Of a stretch of 30,128 bases of DNA, positions 1 to 5,873 are shown piece after piece (positions within the stretch are counted from its first letter, which is position 1; each line of letters begins with the position of its first letter). The position numbers and the translations under genes are program-made. The DNA comes from a virus: positions 1 to 30,128 of the IMG/VR virus record IMGVR_UViG_3300037315_000018; one strand, given 5' to 3'. The notes beneath the pieces are model-generated. The model saw nothing but the letters and a program-made list of their open reading frames with translations, did no database searches and was not told the origin of the DNA.

Positions 1-1
1 A

Positions 2-10
2 CTCCCGTGT
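2..10 (-). promoter_or_regulatory. ribosome binding site of a gene cut off by the left edge
   Basis: Read on the minus strand this is CACGGGAGT, the same ribosome binding site that precedes the start codons of the other leftward genes here. The upstream leader (positions 12-28) also matches the leader of the gene starting at 1650. The start codon itself must lie just outside the window, so the leftward gene series continues. Confidence 0.7.
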
Positions 11-41
11 CTGGTCTGGCGTGATAGGTCCGGCGCGACAG

Positions 42-107
42 CTAGGGCCGCCCGTTCGAGGGCCCGGGGAGCGAACCCCGCCGGACCCTCTAGGCGGGCG
101 GCCCTAG
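42..107 (-). other. long structured hairpin between leftward genes
   Basis: A perfect 13-bp inverted repeat (CTAGGGCCGCCCG at 42-54, its complement at 95-107) encloses about 40 nt. These can pair further: AGGG/CCCT, then CGGGG/CCCCG around a TTCGCT loop (about 69-85). It overlaps the stop codon of the gene ending at 104 and precedes the ribosome site of the next leftward gene. There is no T-run, so it is not a classical intrinsic terminator. A processing site, attenuator or protein-bound RNA are alternatives. Confidence 0.6.
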
Positions 108-328
108 AACCGTTCGCCCTCCCAGACCACGACTCCGCGCACGCATTCCGCGCGGCCCGCGTTCAAATCCGCCGCCATGGCGCACGCGGCCCCATAGGCG
201 ATTCCCCGCGCGGTCGACTCGATAGTCTCCCCGTCCGGGCCCGTGATAACGAACCCGGCGCCGGCCGGCTTGACGTTGAACCCGGCGGCCGGGGCCGCGT
301 TGGCGTTGACGTTCGCTTGCGTATTCAT
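104..328 (-). CDS. small hypothetical phage protein
   Basis: This 74-residue protein starts MNTQANVNANAA. I chose the ATG at 328 because ACGGGAGA lies at 338-345, the spacing seen for its neighbours; an in-frame ATG at 358 lacks such a site. After a low-complexity N/A-rich start comes a compact stretch (GFVITGPDGETIESTARGIAYGAA) resembling the short beta-strand plus helix pattern of small phage early proteins. No family is recognised. It is the last gene of its unit; box 377-398 lies upstream and the 42-107 hairpin downstream. Confidence 0.75.
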   Translation of the reverse strand: MNTQANVNANAAPAAGFNVKPAGAGFVITGPDGETIESTARGIAYGAACAMAADLNAGRAECVRGVVVWEGERF

Positions 329-376
329 GGCGCCTTGTCTCCCGTTGGCGTTGACCATGGCCCTAGGTTAGGGCCC

Positions 377-398
377 GATTCGTTGACGTTCCGTTAAT
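377..398 (-). promoter_or_regulatory. leftward promoter box, copy 1 (degenerate CtrA-like dyad)
   Basis: Sequence is GATTC-GTTGAC-N5-GTTAAT, the most degenerate of six copies, but it keeps the GATTC flank and the 11-bp period between half-sites. A -10-like hexamer (CTAACC on the minus strand, 366-371) lies 5 nt further, as in the other copies. The TAA stop of the gene ending at 394 is inside the GTTAAT half-site. A GGCCCT/AGGGCC hairpin (359-375) lies between the box and the ribosome site. Confidence 0.6.
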
Positions 399-789
399 CC
401 CGCTCGAATGCGCCCGGGACGTAGAACCGCCCGGCCGTTGCGCGGTCGCGCACGCTCAGATGGTCCCCGGGCTGGAGTCGCACGTCCGGCCGCCCGTCGG
501 ATTTGCGGGGCCGCACGAAACGCGGCCTTTTCATCTCAGACCGGGCCCGCATGTTTGACTCCACGGCCGCCCGTTCCGCCCGGGTTCCGACCGCGACCGC
601 GAACAAGGCGCGGCCCGGGGCGAGTCCCCATCCGGAAAGAAAGGAGTCGGTCGCGACCACGTATCCCATAGCGGGCCGCCCGTCTTCCCGCTTGTCATCC
701 GTGACGGGGGCGGGGAGGGGTTGCACGCCGCACGCGGCGGCCGGGTTATCCGTGACGCTGAATCCGTACCCTGTATCGCGATACGCCAT
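394..789 (-). CDS. hypothetical phage protein with FLSGWG and RSEMKR motifs
   Basis: A 131-residue soluble protein starting MAYRDTGYGF. Its ribosome site TCTCCCGT (797-804, plus-strand reading) supports the ATG at 789. The middle carries GYVVATDSFLSGWGLAPG (about residues 42-59) and the second half NMRARSEMKRPRFV, then DVRLQPGDHLSVRDR. I associate an ATDxFLSGWG ... RSEMK arrangement with an uncharacterised family of small phage and mobile-element proteins, from memory and not proven here. Role unknown. It follows the tiny gene 851-979 and is probably co-transcribed with it from box 1028-1049; a 9-bp hairpin separates the two. Confidence 0.8.
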   Translation of the reverse strand: MAYRDTGYGFSVTDNPAAACGVQPLPAPVTDDKREDGRPAMGYVVATDSFLSGWGLAPGRALFAVAVGTRAERAAVESNMRARSEMKRPRFVRPRKSDGRPDVRLQPGDHLSVRDRATAGRFYVPGAFERD

Positions 790-817
790 TGCCTATGTCT
801 CCCGTGGTTTGAGGGGA

Positions 818-843
818 GGGCCCGGGCTAGGCTACCCGGGCCC
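818..843 (-). other. intergenic GGGCCC hairpin
   Basis: A 9-bp inverted repeat, GGGCCCGGG/CCCGGGCCC (818-826 and 835-843), with an 8-nt loop, lies between the stop of the 42-residue gene (851) and the ribosome site of the gene starting at 789. No T-run follows. It is one of several GGGCCC-rich hairpins in leftward leaders. Confidence 0.5.
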
Positions 844-850
844 CGTAGTC

Positions 851-979
851 CTAGCGCATGGGGAAGCGGTCTGAGACCCATTCCGCGACCGCGACCGCGC
901 CCGTCGCCACAAGGGCGAAAAGGAATGGGGACAAAAGGAAACCCGCGACTATGAGCGCTCCCGCGTCCGCGTCTGTCAT
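851..979 (-). CDS. small membrane protein (42 aa)
   Basis: This reads MTDADAGALIVAGFLLSPFL then a further hydrophobic stretch and a short charged tail ending DRFPMR. One transmembrane segment is evident at about residues 8-32. The ATG at 979 has the standard site CACGGGAG at 988-995. It is the first gene after box 1028-1049. The size and layout (short acidic N-terminus, one membrane span, basic tail) resemble small phage inner-membrane proteins. A holin or superinfection-related role cannot be told apart from sequence alone. Confidence 0.7.
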   Translation of the reverse strand: MTDADAGALIVAGFLLSPFLFALVATGAVAVAEWVSDRFPMR

Positions 980-1027
980 GGTCTCGACTCCCGTGTCATC
1001 CGTTGAACATGAGTCGAGACTAGGCGG

Positions 1028-1049
1028 GATTCCTTAACAAACCGTTAAC
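1028..1049 (-). promoter_or_regulatory. leftward promoter box, copy 2 (TTAA-N7-TTAA next to GANTC)
   Basis: Sequence is GATTC-CTTAAC-N5-GTTAAC. On the minus strand the TAGTCT hexamer (1017-1022) lies 5 nt beyond the box. If that is the -10, the TTAA-N7-TTAA dyad covers about -38 to -24, overlapping the -35 region as in CtrA-activated promoters. The TAA stop of the gene ending at 1045 is embedded in the GTTAAC. The downstream start codon at 979 is about 50 nt away. Confidence 0.75.
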
Positions 1050-1650
1050 AGCGCATATCGAAAAGCGCGCCCGTGGCGTCCCCGCCATATACCCGCGCGT
1101 ACGCGTCCGCCGCGTCCCGCCGGATGCGCGGGAAGGCCGCCGCCAACGCGTCACGCTGGGACTCGTACATATCGGGGAGGCAACGGAACGACTCGCCCTT
1201 CCCGTATTGCGCAGACCATAGCTCCCGCCGCGCGTGGACGTTCCCAGCGATTCGCGTGGTATCCCAGCCGGCCGCCGCCGCAACTTCCCATTCGTGCGCG
1301 GGTTCCGTTTCGTGCGCCGGGCAATGCCTCAGACCGACTCCGGGGATATAGAGAATCGCCCGCGTCCCCGACTCCGAGACTCCAAGCGCGACGCCATACA
1401 GGCGGCCCCCGTCATCCGGACACGCGCGCGGCATGGCGGCCGGGGCCCCGTGCGGGATAGACGCTAGCAGGGCCGCGCAAGCGAACGTGTCGCCATACCG
1501 GGCCCGGGCGCACAAGTGAGCGCGCACGGCCGGCGCATCCGTGAAAATCGAACCGTGCGGAACGAGTCCATGGTCTGGCGTGATAGCGAATCCCTCCCCG
1601 TGCGCACGGTCGCGCTGGGCAGGGGTTAGGTCTGCAATCGGTCGCGCCAT
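1045..1650 (-). CDS. hypothetical phage protein (201 aa)
   Basis: Start chosen at 1650 (MARPIADLTPAQ) because TCTCCCGT (plus-strand reading) at 1659-1666 gives the usual ribosome site; the frame stays open to 1716 but without a site. The protein is soluble, rich in A, R and G, with no signal peptide. Segments such as GRLYGVALGVSESGTRAILYIPGVGLRHC (about residues 95-123) suggest a beta-rich core, followed by a helical C-terminal half. I do not recognise a family. It shares a transcription unit with the winged-helix gene upstream, separated by the hairpin 1687-1714. Confidence 0.8.
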   Translation of the reverse strand: MARPIADLTPAQRDRAHGEGFAITPDHGLVPHGSIFTDAPAVRAHLCARARYGDTFACAALLASIPHGAPAAMPRACPDDGGRLYGVALGVSESGTRAILYIPGVGLRHCPAHETEPAHEWEVAAAAGWDTTRIAGNVHARRELWSAQYGKGESFRCLPDMYESQRDALAAAFPRIRRDAADAYARVYGGDATGALFDMRC

Positions 1651-1686
1651 GGTCAATGTCTCCCGTGTCTGGCGTGATAGGTAGGC

Positions 1687-1714
1687 GGGGCCCCGGCCGG
1701 TCTCCCGGGGCCCC
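1687..1714 (-). other. intergenic GGGGCCCC hairpin
   Basis: A perfect 10-bp inverted repeat, GGGGCCCCGG/CCGGGGCCCC (1687-1696 and 1705-1714), with an 8-nt loop, sits between the stop at 1721 and the leader of the gene starting at 1650. No T-run follows. It may attenuate or protect the message. Confidence 0.5.
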
Positions 1715-1720
1715 ATGGGG

Positions 1721-3028
1721 TTAGGCGCCGGGGTTGTCCCGTGCGATCAAGCGCGGCGCCATGGTGGGGCGGTATTCATCCGGCCGAATATCCACGCGGG
1801 ACACGGAGTCGCCCTCGAATGCCAGCGTGACCAGATACCCGGAGTCGGGGCGATGCCCGATTATCAGGAACGCCGGCCGCCCGGTCTCCCCGGGTTCAAC
1901 GCCGCGCGCCTCCCGGGTATCCATGCCCGGCCGCGTGTCCGGCGCGTATTCAACCCATGCGAGTCGGCCGTACCCGATGCCCGCGAACGTCCGCGCGGCC
2001 TTGTCTCCCGGGGCCCATACGTCCGCCGCGCGGCGCACGTAGTCATGGGCCGCAAGGTAGGCGCCGGCCGGGCCGCCCGGGTATTCCTGCCCATACGGAG
2101 TCCCGTTGACTACCCATCGAGTCGCGAACGTCGACTCGCGATAGATGGGGCGGGAACCGGCCGGGCGGAACCCGGCGGGGCGATAGAGCAACCCCACGGG
2201 GCCGCCGGACGTGGTCAACTCCCCGGCCGCTAGGACAACATCGGGATTCAGCGCTTTGAGGGCCCGGGCAAGCGGGGCCATGTAGTCATGCGCGGCCCGG
2301 CCGCGTTCGATCAACGCAACCGCTTCCCGTTCGCTCATTCCCTTGTCATCCGCGAACCGCCCCGGGCTTAGGTAGTCATTCCACCATTCGCGGAACCCGG
2401 ACACGTCCGCCGGGTTGATCGCGGGCGCAGGGGCGGCCTTGAATGCCTCCCCGCTATAGGACTCGGGAGCGGACTCGTCACGCGCCGGCTTAGGCGCCGG
2501 GGCCGCGTCATCCGACTCGGGTTCCGGTTCCGGACGGTTCCGCACGCGGGCCGCCATGGAGTCAATCGCCTGAGACTCGGCGGACGTGGGGCCCTTGCGG
2601 CGGACGTACCACGCGCGACCATTCGAGACCGTCGCCAGATGCGCCTTGCTTTGTTCGATCAAGCCGGCGCGTTCCAGCGAGTCCAGGGTCCGGGCGATAT
2701 TCGGCCGGGCGATGTCCGCGACGGGAGTCCATTCGCTCCCGATGGAGTCCAGCGTCGCGCGTTGCGTGTCGGTTAGGTCCGCGCCGGCCGTTGCGCCGGT
2801 TTCCATATCGTATGCGGCGGGAAGCCGGCGCCATTCCGGCGCGCGACACGGGCCGCCATCGGAACCGCCGAACGTGCGGCGTTCCACAACCCCGGCTTTT
2901 TCGAGCGCGCCCAGCGTTGGGCAGATGTTCCGAGTCGTCCCGGCCGCGTTGGCAATGGTCGACTCTGTAACCCATTCGGTCCCGATATGGGCCAGAATGC
3001 GGCGTTGCGCGTCTGTCAGCTTGGGCAT
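1721..3028 (-). CDS. tandem winged-helix DNA-binding protein, unknown role
   Basis: At 435 residues this is the largest leftward product. The N-terminus holds two similar winged-helix-like units: residues 4-55 (LTDAQRRILAHIGTEW, then a recognition-helix region and GVVERR) and 85-130 (LTDTQRATLDSIGSEW, then AGLIEQ). Both open LTDxQRxxLxxIGxEW, so they look duplicated. A P/E/A-rich linker (about 155-215) leads to a C-terminal region of about 220 residues with no recognised fold. The ATG at 3028 is preceded by ACGGGAGA and by box 3081-3102. It is the best candidate for a phage transcriptional regulator or origin-binding protein in the leftward set; that role is inference. Confidence 0.85.
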   Translation of the reverse strand: MPKLTDAQRRILAHIGTEWVTESTIANAAGTTRNICPTLGALEKAGVVERRTFGGSDGGPCRAPEWRRLPAAYDMETGATAGADLTDTQRATLDSIGSEWTPVADIARPNIARTLDSLERAGLIEQSKAHLATVSNGRAWYVRRKGPTSAESQAIDSMAARVRNRPEPEPESDDAAPAPKPARDESAPESYSGEAFKAAPAPAINPADVSGFREWWNDYLSPGRFADDKGMSEREAVALIERGRAAHDYMAPLARALKALNPDVVLAAGELTTSGGPVGLLYRPAGFRPAGSRPIYRESTFATRWVVNGTPYGQEYPGGPAGAYLAAHDYVRRAADVWAPGDKAARTFAGIGYGRLAWVEYAPDTRPGMDTREARGVEPGETGRPAFLIIGHRPDSGYLVTLAFEGDSVSRVDIRPDEYRPTMAPRLIARDNPGA

Positions 3029-3080
3029 TGCCTAAATCTCCCGTGTCTGGCGTTGCCTCTATGATTCCCAGCCTAGGCGC

Positions 3081-3102
3081 GATTCCTTAACAAACCGTTA
3101 AC
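3081..3102 (-). promoter_or_regulatory. leftward promoter box, copy 3
   Basis: Sequence is GATTC-CTTAAC-N5-GTTAAC with TAGGCT on the minus strand (3070-3075) as the -10-like hexamer, again exactly 5 nt away. The TAA stop of the gene ending at 3098 is inside the GTTAAC. It would drive the genes starting at 3028 and 1650. Confidence 0.75.
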
Positions 3103-3316
3103 GCGCCGCGTCCGGGTAGACTCGGCGGGCGGAATGATTCCGCGTCCGCCCCGAACGCTCCCCGCGAACCGTCACGGTCGCGCCGGGCCCGCTTTCGATA
3201 ATCCGAGTCACGGTCCCGGGGAACCTATAGCCCGTCTGGGCAGATTCGACCGTCACGCGGTCCCCAAGGGCGATTCGGCCGTTGGGCGATTCGTACGAGT
3301 CGACATATTGCGCCAT
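3098..3316 (-). CDS. small SH3/KOW-like hypothetical protein (72 aa)
   Basis: The protein begins MAQYVDSYESPNGRIALGDR and continues as alternating hydrophobic strands (VTVESAQTGYRFPGTVTRII, then ATVTVRGE), a pattern like a small SH3/KOW-type beta-barrel, ending in a basic tail. The fold call is inference from the strand pattern. The ribosome site is CCGGGAGC at about 3329-3336. Only 3 nt separate it from the stop of the upstream gene, so the two are almost certainly translated from one message. The stop codon lies in promoter box copy 3. Confidence 0.75.
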   Translation of the reverse strand: MAQYVDSYESPNGRIALGDRVTVESAQTGYRFPGTVTRIIESGPGATVTVRGERSGRTRNHSARRVYPDAAR

Positions 3317-3319
3317 GGT

Positions 3320-3802
3320 CTAGCGCTCCCGGTTCGAGGGGGCGGAGTCCGTCGGATACAGACTCGCGAACGCGGCGGCCCAGATGTCCGCTTGTTCCTT
3401 TGCGGCGCGTTGAGTCTCCCGCTCGCATACCTGCCCGGACGCGTGGTCGCGGACGTGATACCCGGACGGGGTTTCGCGGCCCCGATAGACCGGGGAGATT
3501 GAAAACCGGCCGCCCCTGGAGTCGACGTGTCCGGACTCCGAACGTCCCCACGTGACAAGCGGGGCCGCGTCCGCCGCCGGTTCGAGCGTATGAAACGCGA
3601 ACGTCGCGCTAACCCGGCCGCCCCATTTTGAGTCGGGCATGTCTAGCGTGACGGTCGCGCGCGGCCCGCTAAGAGTCCCGCTCCCGTGGTATGTCGTGAC
3701 GGTTCCCAGCGTTCCGGCCGGGACGCGAGTCCCGTCGCCTAGGGTTAGGTCTACGTTCGTTTGAACCCGGCCGCCCGGGCGCGTGGTCATGGGGTTAATC
3801 AT
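3320..3802 (-). CDS. hypothetical beta-rich phage protein (160 aa)
   Basis: The product starts MINPMTTRPGGRVQTNVDLT. Residues 10-75 alternate strands and turns (GDGTRVPAGTLGTVTTYHG and ATVTLDMPDSKWGGRVSATF), compatible with an SH3-like barrel. Residues 80-150 include YRGRETPSGYHVRDHASG and a helix (QRAAKEQADIWAAAFASLY). No known family. The ATG at 3802 has ACGGGAGA upstream; MTTRPGG at residue 5 is an alternative start with poorer spacing. It is the middle gene of the unit driven by box 4032-4053. Confidence 0.75.
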   Translation of the reverse strand: MINPMTTRPGGRVQTNVDLTLGDGTRVPAGTLGTVTTYHGSGTLSGPRATVTLDMPDSKWGGRVSATFAFHTLEPAADAAPLVTWGRSESGHVDSRGGRFSISPVYRGRETPSGYHVRDHASGQVCERETQRAAKEQADIWAAAFASLYPTDSAPSNRER

Positions 3803-3831
3803 GGCGCCATATCTCCCGTGTCTGGCGTTGC

Positions 3832-3990
3832 CTAGATCAATTCGAGGGTTTCCCCGCCCCGCCGAACCGCTTCCATAAGCGCCGCGTGCGCGTTGGCGTT
3901 GCGCGCGTCTAGCTCCCGGTCTAGCTCCCGCATGAAAGCGCGGGCCGCGTCCGCCGGGGTTTGGTCTAGCGTCTGGCGTTGCGTGGTCAT
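3832..3990 (-). CDS. small helical hypothetical protein (52 aa)
   Basis: Starts MTTQRQTLDQTPADAARAFM and is almost entirely predicted helix, with many charged residues (RELDRELDARNANAHAALM). The start at 3990 is preferred because ACGGGAGT sits at 3998-4005 (minus-strand reading); an in-frame ATG at 4044 lies inside promoter box 4032-4053. It is the first gene of a three-gene unit. Function unknown; a small dimerising or protein-binding role would fit the helix but is not shown. Confidence 0.7.
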   Translation of the reverse strand: MTTQRQTLDQTPADAARAFMRELDRELDARNANAHAALMEAVRRGGETLELI

Positions 3991-4031
3991 GGTCTCGACT
4001 CCCGTTTGCTTGATGATTCGATTATGGCCCG

Positions 4032-4053
4032 GATTCGTTAACAAGGGGTTAAC
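4032..4053 (-). promoter_or_regulatory. leftward promoter box, copy 4
   Basis: Sequence is GATTC-GTTAAC-N5-GTTAAC, both half-sites perfect. The aligned hexamer on the minus strand is CATAAT (4021-4026), the best match of the set to a classical -10. The stop codon of the gene ending at 4049 lies in the outer GTTAAC. Downstream are the genes starting at 3990, 3802 and 3316. Confidence 0.78.
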
Positions 4054-4321
4054 GCGCGGCCCATGCTAGCAGAAAAAGGAACCCGCGCCCGGACCATGCG
4101 AGACCGAACCCCGCGACCGTCGCGGCGTAGGGGACCGCGACATATACCAGCGTCGCCGCGTCCGGGTTAGGCGCCTCGAACGGGGGCCATGCGAGCGAAT
4201 AGACCGCGAACCCCAAGCATGCGAGCGCGCCAAACGCGGCGGCCCCGGCGCCTAGGGCCGCGACGGGCCCCGTCACCATGCGGGCCAACTCGACTCCGAT
4301 ATTCCAGACCGTGCGAATCAT
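4049..4321 (-). CDS. small integral membrane protein (90 aa)
   Basis: Two or three hydrophobic segments are visible: about residues 17-46 (PVAALGAGAAAFGALACLGF onward), 57-75, and 79-89 near the C-terminus. A short amphipathic N-terminus (MIRTVWNIGVELARMV) precedes them. The ATG at 4321 has ACGGGAGC at about 4331-4338. It lies directly downstream of the 42-residue gene 4356-4484 and probably shares its promoter box 4533-4554. Size and topology fit a holin, but no lysin gene is nearby, so this is only one possibility. Confidence 0.75.
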   Translation of the reverse strand: MIRTVWNIGVELARMVTGPVAALGAGAAAFGALACLGFAVYSLAWPPFEAPNPDAATLVYVAVPYAATVAGFGLAWSGRGFLFLLAWAAR

Positions 4322-4355
4322 GGCGCTTTGCTCCCGTTGCCTTGCGCGTTGCCTG

Positions 4356-4484
4356 CTAGCGGCCCGTCACGGTCGCGACCGTATCCGCGACCATGCTTAG
4401 GGTCTCGAATGCGACCGCGATGTGAGGGCCCGCGAACGCCGCGACCATACCCGCCGCCGCTAGGACTAGAACGAAACCGCGCAT
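4356..4484 (-). CDS. tiny hydrophobic peptide (42 aa), possibly membrane or exported
   Basis: The product begins MRGFVLVLAAAGMVAAFAGP, which looks like a short basic start plus hydrophobic core, that is a signal or membrane anchor, and then HIAVAFETLSMVADTVATVTGR. The ATG at 4484 carries the standard site CACGGGAG at 4493-4500. Its leader is almost the same as that of the other 42-residue gene (851-979), both following a TAGTCT-type hexamer. Function unknown. Confidence 0.65.
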   Translation of the reverse strand: MRGFVLVLAAAGMVAAFAGPHIAVAFETLSMVADTVATVTGR

Positions 4485-4532
4485 TGCCTCGACTCCCGTG
4501 TCATCCGTTGAACGTGAATCCAGACTATCCCG

Positions 4533-4554
4533 GATTCCTTAACAGACCGTTAAC
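4533..4554 (-). promoter_or_regulatory. leftward promoter box, copy 5
   Basis: Sequence is GATTC-CTTAAC-N5-GTTAAC with minus-strand hexamer TAGTCT (4522-4527), the same hexamer and spacing as copy 2. The gene upstream ends at 4564, just outside the box. It would drive the two membrane-protein genes at 4484 and 4321. Confidence 0.75.
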
Positions 4555-4563
4555 GCGGGCGGC

Positions 4564-5079
4564 CTAGGCGACGATTCGCCCGTCGCGCCGAATCATGGTC
4601 ACGTGCGACCGCCCGGACGCGCCCGACTCGTACAGGGCGAACCACGCCCATTCCCGCGCTTCCCGCGCGTCATCCGCCCGGACATCGAACGAATGCGAGA
4701 CCATGCGCCCGGCGGCCGTTTCGATCCGGACATGCGCGCGATAGACCATGCCGGCCGCGTCATGCGTCCGCGCCTCTACATACTCGAACGCGTCGCCCAG
4801 CGTGTCCGCCACCATGCCGGCCGCGTCGCCGTAGCTTTCCCGGGCCGCCTGCCCATGGGCCACCATGCGCCCAGCCGCGCGCTTAATCCGGTTCGCCCGG
4901 GCATTCGCCCAGACCGTGGCCCATGCCTCATTCGTGCGCGCGACCGTCGCCTTGCGTGCCCGTTGCGCCCGCTTGTCCGCCACGAATAGGGCCGCCGCCG
5001 CGCCCGCGAACATGACAGACGCGACCGCGCAAAGGGCCGCCATGGTCAGAGGGGCGATAGTGTGAATCTGGTCAAGCAT
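4564..5079 (-). CDS. membrane-anchored protein with repeated AAG-MV motifs
   Basis: A 171-residue protein. Residues 11-34 form one transmembrane segment (TMAALCAVASVMFAGAAAAL), followed by a basic stretch (DKRAQRARK), so the body is probably cytoplasmic. The body is helical and contains four short repeats of the form AAG(R)MV at about residues 68, 86, 108 and 122. The C-terminal end (VTMIRRDGRIVA) looks like a beta hairpin. ACGGGAGA precedes the ATG at 5079. It is the first leftward gene beside the control region, so it should be among the first expressed. Function unknown. Confidence 0.8.
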   Translation of the reverse strand: MLDQIHTIAPLTMAALCAVASVMFAGAAAALFVADKRAQRARKATVARTNEAWATVWANARANRIKRAAGRMVAHGQAARESYGDAAGMVADTLGDAFEYVEARTHDAAGMVYRAHVRIETAAGRMVSHSFDVRADDAREAREWAWFALYESGASGRSHVTMIRRDGRIVA

Positions 5080-5167
5080 TGCTCTGGTCTCCCGTGCTAG
5101 CGATTCGTTGGCTTGCGGGCCCTACTGTCTCAGGGGCCCTGAATTGACGCAAGGGGAACGTCGCACG

Positions 5168-5189
5168 GATTCGTTAACAGAGCGTTAAC
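5168..5189 (-). promoter_or_regulatory. leftward promoter box, copy 6
   Basis: Sequence is GATTC-GTTAAC-N5-GTTAAC with both halves perfect. The aligned hexamer is weak (GACGTT), and the leader to the ATG at 5079 is about 90 nt and includes a GGGCCCT/AGGGGCCC hairpin (about 5117-5140). It lies at the edge of the control region and would drive the gene starting at 5079. Confidence 0.65.
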
Positions 5190-5380
5190 AAGGGCCCTCC
5201 CACGCGCGCACGATTCAGGGGACGGGATAGACGGGGAGACATGGCGGCCGGGCGGCCCTGATACCCGGGAAAAATCGCCTTTTTCTGTTAACGCATAGAG
5301 GATGCCTAAGGTTGCCCAGAGATGCCCGGCGGGGAAGTTGCTCGGATGCCCAGAGATGCCCGGGCAACTTTGGGCAACCT

Positions 5381-5398
5381 TAACCCCTTGATTTTCCC
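5381..5398 (+). repeat. AACCCCTTGATTTTCC repeat, copy A
   Basis: Matches 18 bp of copy C (5874-5896) in direct orientation and the core of copy B (5472-5494) inverted. It lies inside the iteron array. The AT-rich core differs strongly from the surrounding GC-rich DNA. Confidence 0.7.
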
Positions 5399-5471
5399 AG
5401 ACATTTAGATGCAATTTTGAGGATGCCCAGGATGCCCGGGCAACTTCGCCGGGCAACCTTTGGAAAGTTGA

Positions 5472-5494
5472 GGAAAATCAAGGGGTTATATAGG
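5472..5494 (-). repeat. 23-bp repeat, copy B (inverted)
   Basis: The exact reverse complement of 5874-5896 over 23 bp. It contains GGTTATATAGG, and TTGAGG begins 15 nt upstream of TATAGG, so a rightward promoter is possible. Together with copy A it makes an inverted pair about 90 bp apart. Confidence 0.75.
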
Positions 5495-5873
5495 TTGCCC
5501 GGATGCCCGCCCCCCGTCTCTGGGCAACCTGGGCAACCTTTCGGTTTGCCTACAGGTATGCCCGTATGCCCAGAGGGGAGCGCTATCGAATCGGGCAAGC
5601 TAGAACCGTGGCGATAGAGGGGAATACGTTAACAGACCGTGCGACGGGAGGGCCCGCGCCTTTGTTAACGAATCCCTAGGAATCCCGCCATGTTAACGCT
5701 AGGAAAAATTCGCTTAAAATCCACGCTAGCCCGGTCCCTCCCGTCTATGCCTCCCCTTGCCTGCCCTCCCGCTAGGTCTCCCGCCCCCCTTCCGCTCCCC
5801 TTCCGCTCCCCTCCGGAATCGGGGGCCCGCCGCCCCATAGCTCTAGGGTCCGCCCCCGGGAGACACATTGCAG

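Larger units (their letters stand above)
5300..5570. repeat. iteron-like array of GGGCAAC / GATGCCC repeats
   Basis: About twenty copies of (A/T)TGCCC or its complement lie in 270 bp, in both orientations. The combined unit GATGCCCGGGCAAC occurs twice exactly (5355-5368 and 5431-5444) and is a near-perfect palindrome. Spacing is irregular. Arrays like this bind replication initiators or repressors in other replicons; which applies here is inference. Confidence 0.7.

Noticed and set aside
62-95. tRNA-like T-arm within the left hairpin
   Set aside because: The loop has 6 rather than 7 nt, and no acceptor, D-arm or anticodon arm can be drawn around it.
5130-5456. Minus-strand open frame of 108 codons in the control region
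   Set aside because: It runs through the iteron repeats and promoter box copy 6, has no ribosome site, and its composition reflects the repeats.
5300-5570. CRISPR array
   Set aside because: The repeats are short, irregularly spaced and in both orientations; no fixed spacer length and no cas genes.
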